From: Bin125 sp026705025
GTDB taxonomy: Bacteria > Chloroflexota > Dehalococcoidia > Bin125
Direction: 5' to 3'
DNA: 64,000 bases
Assembly: GCA_026705025.1 (NCBI GenBank)
Contig: JAPPBN010000030.1
Span: forward strand, 1 to 64,000
Shown: positions 57,719-64,000 of the stretch, piece by piece
Numbering within the stretch: position 1 is the stretch's first letter
Layout: the number at the start of each line of letters is the position of its first letter
Position numbers and translations under genes: made by a program
Notes under the pieces: model-generated
Database searches by the model: none
Told to the model about the DNA's origin: nothing
What the model saw: only the letters and a program-made list of their open reading frames with translations

Positions 57719-59137
57719 CTAATCCTTTTGACCCGACATCAGGGCGACGGGGCGCAGCGTTGGTGGAGGCGGCATCGTTGGTGCGGCGGCGCCGTTAGCG
57801 CCGTTGGTTGACGCGGCGGCTCGAGCGGGCGCGGGGAGCGCCGACGGCAGTATGGGATGGTCGTCCTTGCGGATGGCGAGCCAGCCGAAGGTTCCGAGGA
57901 CGGCGACGACGAAGGCGGCGAGGCCCATCATGCCGAATACTTCCCGCTCGCCGATGGCGTCGGCGAGCACTCCTGCCGGGCCGGCGAAGACCATCTGCAC
58001 GCCCCAGGCCATCATCGTGAAGGCCATCACCCGACCGTAGTAGGCCGACTCGGTGTTCATCATGATCCGCGCCTGGAGGATCATCACCGGCCCTTGCAGG
58101 CCGGGACCCAGGATGGCCATGCCGATCATCGCCTGACCGAAGGTCTGCGAGGCGGCCAGGACGAAGTAACCAACTCCCAGCGACGCCACCAGCAGCAGGG
58201 TGGTCGGCCAGGCCCAGCGGGTCGTGGCCAGGCCGGCGACGACAAATGAGATGATCGCCGCCGCGATCCCGTTGACCAGGAAGAGCTGTCCCATGTCGGT
58301 GGTGGGACGATCGAGGTGCTGGTCAAGGAAGGCCGGCGTCAGGATGCGGAAGAGGAAGCCGATCACGACAGTGCTGACGAACATCAGCAGCATCAAGCGC
58401 AGAGCCGGCCGCCGCCAGACGTAGCGACCGCCGTCGACGATGTCGGCGATGACGCCCCGTCGTTGGGCGGGCTGCTGGGCGCCCGTCGCCGTTGCCTCTG
58501 GAGCGCCCGGGTCGCCCTGGCGACGGCGATTCGGCATAACGGCCACGGTGAACACGCCGACCGCAACCAACGCGCCCATCACCAGATACGTGCCGCCTGA
58601 TCCTGCCGCAGACTCCAACAGCAGGGCCGCGATGAACGGCGAGAAGGGCTGTCCAATCGTGTGCGATAGCTGGCTCAGCACGATCGCGTTGCCGATCAGG
58701 TGCGGGCCAACCAGGTCGGCGGTGAAGGCGTTGCGCGCCGGCCCCATCACCACGAAGGTGAAGCCGAGCCCCAACATCAGCACGAACATCAGCGGCAGCG
58801 TCATCTGACCCAGCAGGAGTAGCACGCCGGTGAGCGCCAGCATCGCTGCGCCGCCGCCCTGGCCGATGACGATCACCCACTTGCGGTTCATGCGGTCGGC
58901 AATCACGCCGCCGAATGGCGCAAGCAGCATTGCCAGGCCGACGCCAGTCCCGATCACTCCGACCGCGGTATTCGTCCCTGACAGGTCGTAGGAGACGACG
59001 GACATCGCCAGGAACATCATCATGTAGGCGAATGTGGCGAACAGCGTGCCGATAAAGAGCACGCGGAAGTGGCCGTCGTTCAGAGCGGCGAACGTGTTCC
59101 GCCGCCATGCGCCGAATGCGTCGATACTTCGCGCCAT
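57719..59137 (-). CDS. MFS transporter, copy 2
   Basis: A 472-residue paralogue of the gene at 44225, with the same FGGVIADRMNRKWVIV loop, GPARNAFTADLVGPHLIGNA block and PPPPTLRPVALMSGQKD tail. An Ala/Asn/Gly-rich stretch precedes the tail. About 12 membrane segments. Probable exporter of small hydrophobic compounds or siderophores. Divergent from the hypothetical membrane protein gene. Confidence 0.92.
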   Translation of the reverse strand: MARSIDAFGAWRRNTFAALNDGHFRVLFIGTLFATFAYMMMFLAMSVVSYDLSGTNTAVGVIGTGVGLAMLLAPFGGVIADRMNRKWVIVIGQGGGAAMLALTGVLLLLGQMTLPLMFVLMLGLGFTFVVMGPARNAFTADLVGPHLIGNAIVLSQLSHTIGQPFSPFIAALLLESAAGSGGTYLVMGALVAVGVFTVAVMPNRRRQGDPGAPEATATGAQQPAQRRGVIADIVDGGRYVWRRPALRLMLLMFVSTVVIGFLFRILTPAFLDQHLDRPTTDMGQLFLVNGIAAAIISFVVAGLATTRWAWPTTLLLVASLGVGYFVLAASQTFGQAMIGMAILGPGLQGPVMILQARIMMNTESAYYGRVMAFTMMAWGVQMVFAGPAGVLADAIGEREVFGMMGLAAFVVAVLGTFGWLAIRKDDHPILPSALPAPARAAASTNGANGAAAPTMPPPPTLRPVALMSGQKD

Positions 59138-59255
59138 GCGAACAGTTTAGATTCGCCAGAGATTGACTCTCGGGCTCAATCCCGGCCACGGCGGTGAAGT
59201 GTGTTGGAGTGATCCAGCGGCTGGCGCGCAGCCGAACGCGAGATACGCTGACTCG

Positions 59256-59843
59256 ATGAACACCGCGGGGATCAACCTGCAGCGCTGGCTCATCATCGCG
59301 ATTGTGGGTGGCATCGTCGCCGCCGGGATCTGGGCGTTCAGCGCCGATAAGCCGGCGCGCGTCAGCCAGGTTGAGATTGCGATTCGCCATATCGACGAGC
59401 AGCGCGCCGAGTTGGGTGTCCGCGAAACAGACCACGAGGGCCGTGAGTACTTTTACGAGGCTGACGGTCCGGACCTGGACCTGTCACTGGTCGATCGCCC
59501 GCGTTCTCTGTATAGCGAGGCGATTGTGCTGTCGAACGACAAACACAACGCGCCGAGCAAGGTGCGAATCACGATGCGCAGCCTGTCGGACAGCGAGGTC
59601 AAGCTGGGGCTGCGCTCAATCAGGTCGAGCGGGGCGTGGGATAGCACGCGGTTCCCTCGTGATGAGCCGATCACGATGTCGGAGCTGCGAAGCCAGGAGT
59701 GGACCTACCTGAGTTCGTTGCCGGTGCGAGTGCTGTACCACCAGCCGCTAGTCGACGGTGTCCGGCTGTTGCTGTATATCGCCGCCGCGTTCGGAGTCCT
59801 GTTCGCGCTCATCTGGATCGTCTGGAGACGCTGGCTGAGCTGA
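59256..59843 (+). CDS. Hypothetical two-span membrane protein
   Basis: 195 residues with an N-terminal span (WLIIAIVGGIVAAGIWAF), a 130-residue extracytoplasmic domain of mixed strands (DGPDLDLSLVDRPRSLYSEA; VRITMRSLSDSEVKLG) and a C-terminal span (LLLYIAAAFGVLFALIWIVW). I do not recognise the fold. ATG 59256 is chosen just before the first span. Convergent with and abutting the MaoC-like gene. Confidence 0.75.
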   Translation: MNTAGINLQRWLIIAIVGGIVAAGIWAFSADKPARVSQVEIAIRHIDEQRAELGVRETDHEGREYFYEADGPDLDLSLVDRPRSLYSEAIVLSNDKHNAPSKVRITMRSLSDSEVKLGLRSIRSSGAWDSTRFPRDEPITMSELRSQEWTYLSSLPVRVLYHQPLVDGVRLLLYIAAAFGVLFALIWIVWRRWLS

Positions 59844-60665
59844 TCAGTCTCCGCCGCCGACCTGGTAGATCGTCCGATGGCGCAGGCGGGCCAGGTCTTC
59901 GCCAGATTCGCTGCTGATCGTCACGTCGAGCAGGCAGTACTCGTGCAGCTTGCGGCGGTAGCCGTCGGTCATGTGTCCGGAGACGACCAGGGTCTGTCCA
60001 GCCTTGACTGGTCCGAGCATCTGGATCTGGCTGCCGGCGTGGATTCCGGCTCGGTAGGTGTACGTGTGACGGATCAGCCGCGTACAGCGTCCGGCGATCC
60101 AGCCGGGATGTAACCGAGCATCGTCCTCACGCCAGCGCCGATGCGGATCACGCGCGAACTGGTCGGCGTACTCGGCCGCGTCCTCGATTGACATCGGCAC
60201 GGCCATCGGCGGCATGTCCTCGCCGACCGGCAGGTTTTCGTTGGTCAACAGCGTCAGAGGATCGGCCGGCGGCACGACGACGCGATTTTGCGCCACGGCG
60301 AGATCGCCGTAGAACTGGGCCTCGCCCATGCCGGCCGTACCGGCGATGCAGACCTCTCCGGATTCCTTTGACATGCTGAACTCAACGCCGTCGTCGGTCG
60401 GAGTCACGCGGGTTGTGATCTCGTCGCCGGGATAGACCGGGCGGCGCAGGCGGAAATCGATCCAACCGGAATCCAGCCAGCGTTCGCCGAGGGCTTCGAT
60501 CAGGGCAGGGACAGCCCAGGAGTAGACGGTGACGCCGCCGACCAGGGCGCCGGAGAAGCCAAACGTTGCCGCGCCTTCGGTCGAGTGGATGATGTTGTCG
60601 ATCTCGAGTGAATCCTCACCGTCGAGGAAGGCGGTGATTGAACGCTCGATGGTCTGGGTCGTCAT
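59844..60665 (-). CDS. MaoC/hot-dog domain protein, copy 2
   Basis: 273 residues, double hot-dog plan: first half with DNIIHSTEGAATFGFSGALVGGVTVYSW and VYPGDEITTRV (quoted in part), second half with MLGPVKAGQTLVVSGHMTDGYRR. The region corresponds to acyl-CoA hydratase or thioesterase folds. The D-x-x-x-x-H catalytic dyad of R-specific hydratases is only loosely matched. The paralogue is 10 nt upstream. Probably acts on acyl-CoA or as a binding protein in the same metabolism as the CoA-transferases. Confidence 0.78.
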   Translation of the reverse strand: MTTQTIERSITAFLDGEDSLEIDNIIHSTEGAATFGFSGALVGGVTVYSWAVPALIEALGERWLDSGWIDFRLRRPVYPGDEITTRVTPTDDGVEFSMSKESGEVCIAGTAGMGEAQFYGDLAVAQNRVVVPPADPLTLLTNENLPVGEDMPPMAVPMSIEDAAEYADQFARDPHRRWREDDARLHPGWIAGRCTRLIRHTYTYRAGIHAGSQIQMLGPVKAGQTLVVSGHMTDGYRRKLHEYCLLDVTISSESGEDLARLRHRTIYQVGGGD

Positions 60666-60675
60666 GATCAGCTCC

Positions 60676-61491
60676 TTAGCGTGCTCCGACCTGGTAGATC
60701 GTTGGTTGACGCATCACCACCAGGTCGCGGCCGTCCTCCGAGGTGATGGTGAGGTCGATCACTGCGTATTCGTGGCCCTTGCGTTCGTAGCCGGATTCAA
60801 GCCGACCGCTGACCAGCAGTTGCTGGTCGGCATGCACGGGGGCGAGGTGCTGAATCTGACTCGAAGCATGGATTGCGGTGTAGCGCCAGGTGTGGGCCAG
60901 CAGTGCATTCGCCCGCTGCGCGATCCATCCCGGGTGGACTCGGCCTCCAGCGCCGCGCCAGCGCGGATCCGGGTCATTGGCTTTCTCGTCGGCGTATGTC
61001 TCGGCATCGACATGGCTGAGGTCAATCGCCATCGCCGGTAGGTCCTCACCCAGAGGCGCCAGGGCTCGAGTGATGAACAGCCGCTCCTCGGGCTGGGGGA
61101 CCGGCGTACGATCGGCGGCCGTCGAGATTTCGGTCAGGAAGCCCGCAACGCCGAGTCCGGCCGTGCCTCGAACCGCCACATCGCCGGTGTGCTTCGTCAT
61201 CGTGAATTCAACGTCACCGCCGTTGGCAGTCACGCGAGTCGTGATCACCTCATCCGGATAGACCGGCTTGCGAAGCTGGAACTCCACCCAGCCCTCGTCC
61301 AGCCAGGCGTCGCCCAGGGCCTCAACCAGCGCGCCGGCCGACCACGAGTACACAGTCGTCCCTCCGACCAGCGCGCCGCTGTAGCCATAGCGCGCCGCGC
61401 CCGCGGTCGAGTGGATGATGTTGTTGATCTCCAGCGAGTCGTCCCCGTCGAGGAAAGCGGTGATGGTTCGTTCAACGATTGCAGTGGTCAT
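60676..61491 (-). CDS. MaoC/hot-dog domain protein, copy 1
   Basis: 271 residues, close paralogue of the next gene: MTTAIVERTITAFLDGDDSL, NNIIHSTAGAARYGYSGAL, VYPDEVITTRV and LAPVHADQQLLVSGRLESGY. The HPGWIAQRANALLAHTW segment in the middle is shared. Tandem duplication is clear; the two may form a heterodimer. GGAGGAAG precedes ATG. Confidence 0.78.
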   Translation of the reverse strand: MTTAIVERTITAFLDGDDSLEINNIIHSTAGAARYGYSGALVGGTTVYSWSAGALVEALGDAWLDEGWVEFQLRKPVYPDEVITTRVTANGGDVEFTMTKHTGDVAVRGTAGLGVAGFLTEISTAADRTPVPQPEERLFITRALAPLGEDLPAMAIDLSHVDAETYADEKANDPDPRWRGAGGRVHPGWIAQRANALLAHTWRYTAIHASSQIQHLAPVHADQQLLVSGRLESGYERKGHEYAVIDLTITSEDGRDLVVMRQPTIYQVGAR

Positions 61492-61509
61492 AGGTGTCTT
61501 CCTCCGAGT

Positions 61510-62154
61510 TCATTCAACGTTGGCCTCGTCGGCCAGACGCCAGATTTCGGCGCAATCGACCTTGAGGCCCACGAGGACGTCTTCGCCGTCAAGCGTTGCT
61601 GGACGCTCCAGCAGCTGGGGTTCCTGAGCAGGGCGGAAGATCCAGACGTTGCAGGCATCGAGGTCGACGAGCCAGCCGAGGCGTACGCCGTAGTGCATCC
61701 AGATTTCCATCTTGGTTTGCTGGTCACGGAGCCGGTCACTGGGGGAGCGGATCTCGACGACGAAGTCGGGGTTGAACGACATCGCGCCTTTGACGTCCTC
61801 GCGCATCGCTGTGGCCAGCCGCTCCGGGCTCACCCATGAGACATCGTGTTCCAGCAGCCGGGTTTGGCCGTTCGCATCGGTCATTCTGTAGCCAGCGCTG
61901 GAATCGCGGTTACGACCCCCGCCGCCACCGATGCGCCAGTTTCCAACCTGTCGCCCAAATTCTGCTCCGACGTCCGAGCTTTCATCACCGGCATGCACGT
62001 TGATCACCAACTCCCCGTCGTCGAGTTCGAACTTCCAGCCCGGGTTTTCGTCGCTGATGCGCTCGAGTTCTTCGTCGCTGATCGCTTCGAGGCCGCAGCC
62101 GATGCGGATCAGGCCGGGCAAGGGTGGTGCGTCGACAGGAGCGGTGGTGGCCAT
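61510..62154 (-). CDS. Uma2-family putative endonuclease
   Basis: 214 residues of the DUF820/Uma2 family, a PD-(D/E)xK nuclease-like fold. Seen: YELxDGELVIN-type strand (KFELDDGELVINVHAG), SWVSPERLA, the core NPDFVVEIRSPSDRLRDQQTK with Asp, Glu and downstream Lys, and YGVRLGWLVDLDACNVWIF. Members are widespread in cyanobacteria and Chloroflexota; their role is unknown, possibly linked to mobile DNA. ATG 62154 is preferred over 62211, which lies against the next gene's stop. Confidence 0.88.
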   Translation of the reverse strand: MATTAPVDAPPLPGLIRIGCGLEAISDEELERISDENPGWKFELDDGELVINVHAGDESSDVGAEFGRQVGNWRIGGGGGRNRDSSAGYRMTDANGQTRLLEHDVSWVSPERLATAMREDVKGAMSFNPDFVVEIRSPSDRLRDQQTKMEIWMHYGVRLGWLVDLDACNVWIFRPAQEPQLLERPATLDGEDVLVGLKVDCAEIWRLADEANVE

Positions 62155-62197
62155 GCCATCTCCATTGCTTGCCGAGATCGTAGCAAGGCGAAGACCG

Positions 62198-63382
62198 CTA
62201 GATGACGCCATCTACGGCGAGCTGTTCCAGTACATCATCGCTGATCCCGAGCATGCCGCCGTAGATTTCGCGGTTGTGCTCTCCCAGCGTCGGCGCCCGA
62301 TGCTTGACGGCTCCCGGCGTCCGTGACAGACGCGGCACGATGCCCGGTTGAGGGAGTTCGCCGTGTTGCTCGGATGGGACATCCACAATCTGGTCGCGGG
62401 CCGCGTAGTGCTCGTCGTCCATGATGTCTGAGGTGGTGTAGACCTTGGTGGCGGGGACGCCATGCTTGTCGAGCAAGTGTTGGGCTTGCTCGAGCGTGAG
62501 ACTGGCGATCCATTCGCCGACAATCTCGTGGATTGCTTCGTAGTGTTGGCGTCGATCTCGATGGACCTCAAAGCGCGGGTCCAGGAGCAGCTCAGGCTGT
62601 TCCATGGCGGCGACGAGACGCTCGAAGGTGCCCTGCGTGGTCGCGTTGATGATCAGATGGTGGCCGTCTGCGGTCTCCCACTGTTCGGCCGGCACGACGC
62701 CGGGCCAGTAGTTTCCCGATCGTTCGCGGTTCCGCCCGGTCATCTGGAACTGCGACGCATGCGTGCCCGACTGCTTCCAGATCGCCTCGTAGAGCGCTAC
62801 GTCGACATCCTGGCCGATTCCCCCGTTCACGTCGCGAGCGCGGAGGGCCATCATCGTGCCCATCGCGGCGAAGACGCCGGCGGAGTAGTCGGCGACCATG
62901 TAGCCGGGACGCACGGGCGGACCATCGGCCCAGCCGGTCTGGTAGGTCATGCCGGCGAAGCCCAGCGCGACCCGGTCGAAACCGGCCCGCTCCCGGTAGG
63001 GACCGGTCTGTCCGTAACCCGATACCCGCGTCACGATCAGGCCCGGATTGCGCTCTCGCAGCGAGTCGGGCGCGAGGTCCATCTTCTCCAGCGTGCCCGG
63101 TCGGAAGTTCTCGATCAGGACATCGGTCTGCGAGCACAGGCTGCGGAACAGATCTTTGCCGCGAGGATCGGCCAGATTGCAGGTCACACCTCGCTGCGAG
63201 CGGTTCTCCTGCACATATGAGATCGTCCCGTGGTTCGTCTCGCCGGTGCCGGGCCGTTCCAGCTTGATCACGTCAGCGCCAAACTCGGCGAGGATCGTGG
63301 CGCAGTGCGGCGCAGCGAGGATCTGCCCGGCGTTGATCACAGTGATGCCGTCAAGTGGAGGTCGGAGATTGTTGGTAGTCAT
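62198..63382 (-). CDS. CaiB/BaiF CoA-transferase (single, catalytic)
   Basis: 394 residues. GITVINAGQILAAPHCATIL, EFGADVIKLERPGTG and ERAGFDRVALGFAGM with the catalytic Asp. VTCNLADPRGKDLF and RAPTLGEHNREIYGG are family signatures. Unlike the other class III proteins here it has no Asp-lacking partner, so it probably acts as the usual intertwined homodimer. ATG 63382 chosen; the upstream frame has no conserved features. Confidence 0.9.
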   Translation of the reverse strand: MTTNNLRPPLDGITVINAGQILAAPHCATILAEFGADVIKLERPGTGETNHGTISYVQENRSQRGVTCNLADPRGKDLFRSLCSQTDVLIENFRPGTLEKMDLAPDSLRERNPGLIVTRVSGYGQTGPYRERAGFDRVALGFAGMTYQTGWADGPPVRPGYMVADYSAGVFAAMGTMMALRARDVNGGIGQDVDVALYEAIWKQSGTHASQFQMTGRNRERSGNYWPGVVPAEQWETADGHHLIINATTQGTFERLVAAMEQPELLLDPRFEVHRDRRQHYEAIHEIVGEWIASLTLEQAQHLLDKHGVPATKVYTTSDIMDDEHYAARDQIVDVPSEQHGELPQPGIVPRLSRTPGAVKHRAPTLGEHNREIYGGMLGISDDVLEQLAVDGVI

Positions 63383-63407
63383 GGAAGCGAGGATACGAGC
63401 AGGTCCA

Positions 63408-63520
63408 CCATCGTCATACCCGCGCTTGCCGCGGGTATCTCGCCGGGTCCAACATGAACCCTGGTGCCGGGAACAGCGAGATTGCCGCGGCAAGCGCGGC
63501 AATGACGAACCCATGACGTA
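63408..63520. repeat. Pair of dispersed palindromes
   Basis: TACCCGCGCTTGCCGCGGGTA and, about 60 nt on, ATTGCCGCGGCAAGCGCGGCAA in opposite sense, each able to form a hairpin. Similar to the short palindrome at 48.7 kb. They sit between two genes transcribed away from each other. Confidence 0.55.
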
Positions 63521-63620
63521 GCTGTTGAGTTCATGCGGCCGAACGAGATGGGAAGCAGGCGCGGAGGACGTACGATTCGAACAACGGACCGATCAGACGA
63601 ACATTGAAGAAGCGCGCACC

Positions 63621-64000
63621 ATGACCTACGACTTCGACCTCGGCGCCTACAGCCGAACGATCACGACCTCCTCGCCCGAGGCGCAGACCTGGTTCGACCG
63701 CGGACTGATCTGGACCTACGGCTTCAACCACGACGAAGCCGTCCACTGCTTCCGACAGGCGGTCGCAGCCGACCCGGATTGCGCCATGGCTCACTGGGGC
63801 ATCGCCTATGCGATCGGGCCCAACTACAACAAGCCGTGGGAGGCGTTCGGCCGGAAGGAAGTCGCCCAGGCGCTGACGACGGCCTACGAGGAAGCCAACC
63901 TTGCGGTGTCACTGTCCGACGAATGCACACCGGCGGAGCGCGACTTGGTTGCGGCGCTGCGCCACCGATATCCGCAGACGGAGCCGTTGGACGACATGAT
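63621..64000 (+). CDS. TPR-like protein, N-terminal part (cut by window end)
   Basis: An open frame from ATG 63621 runs to the window edge without a stop: MTYDFDLGAYSRTITTSSPE..., then AQTWFDRGLIWTYGFNHDEA and VHCFRQAVAADPDCAMAHWG, a clear tetratricopeptide-type helix pair. WFDRGL...F.HDEA..CF..A...DP.CAMA.WG is the pattern of a conserved TPR protein family of unknown role. The remaining part lies outside the window. Confidence 0.8.
   Translation, partial: MTYDFDLGAYSRTITTSSPEAQTWFDRGLIWTYGFNHDEAVHCFRQAVAADPDCAMAHWGIAYAIGPNYNKPWEAFGRKEVAQALTTAYEEANLAVSLSDECTPAERDLVAALRHRYPQTEPLDDM

Overview
This is a GC-rich bacterial chromosome segment. The gene content (many class III CaiB/BaiF CoA-transferases, short-chain dehydrogenases, a luciferase-type monooxygenase, an F420-type PPOX protein, NAD-linked formate dehydrogenase, membrane-anchored sortases, lipoproteins, a c-di-AMP riboswitch) fits a Chloroflexota bacterium, perhaps near Dehalococcoidia/SAR202. 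That placement is inference; there is no rRNA or marker gene to settle it. The standard code with UGA stops is in use, with one striking exception described below.

Layout. 1-7.9 kb is a genomic island: a decayed replication-relaxation-like gene, a SIR2-domain defence protein followed by an overlapping partner gene, and a large serine recombinase whose reading frame runs into the 3' end of a tRNA-Ala(GGC) gene, the likely attachment site. 8-10 kb has two tandem sortases. 10-14.4 kb encodes a formate dehydrogenase alpha subunit and a NuoE/NuoF-like fusion. 14.5-24.9 kb is metabolic (ureohydrolase, LLM monooxygenase, crotonase, acyl-CoA dehydrogenase, alcohol dehydrogenase, CoA-transferase/hydrolase, hydroxyisobutyrate-type dehydrogenase), with several tiny membrane-protein genes. 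An orphan c-di-AMP riboswitch with its own terminator lies at about 25.6-26.0 kb. 26-37.4 kb carries a crotonase, an SRAP protein, DinB, a threonine-dehydratase-like enzyme, pterin dehydratase, three tandem SDRs, a CoA-transferase pair, a D-threonine-aldolase-like enzyme and a frameshifted alpha/beta hydrolase.

The main discovery is at 37.5-41.7 kb on the minus strand: five consecutive lipoprotein genes of DsbA-like thioredoxin fold. Each is interrupted by an in-frame TGA exactly where the first cysteine of the CxxC motif should be (UGGC, UPSC, UPHC, UGNC, UGGC). In all five, a small hairpin with a GGU/GGC apical loop begins to loop exactly 26 nt after the TGA, as expected for a bacterial SECIS. 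I interpret this as a tandem array of five periplasmic or extracytoplasmic selenoproteins.

41.8-64 kb holds a NYN nuclease, a DUF885 peptidase, two MFS exporters, Asp-plus/Asp-minus CoA-transferase pairs (one pair fused into a single 808-residue chain), two MaoC-like proteins, a Uma2 nuclease and the start of a TPR protein. It also holds phage-derived genes in two separate blocks: scaffold, capsid, holin-like and amidase genes (45.8-49.1 kb), and terminase genes (55.9-57.6 kb). The capsid block has a promoter overlapped by a GAAC-N4-GTTC box typical of Gram-positive LexA. A second, nearly identical box lies at 32.75 kb. Several families of short palindromic repeats are scattered through the window; one copy lies in frame as the linker of the fused CoA-transferase.
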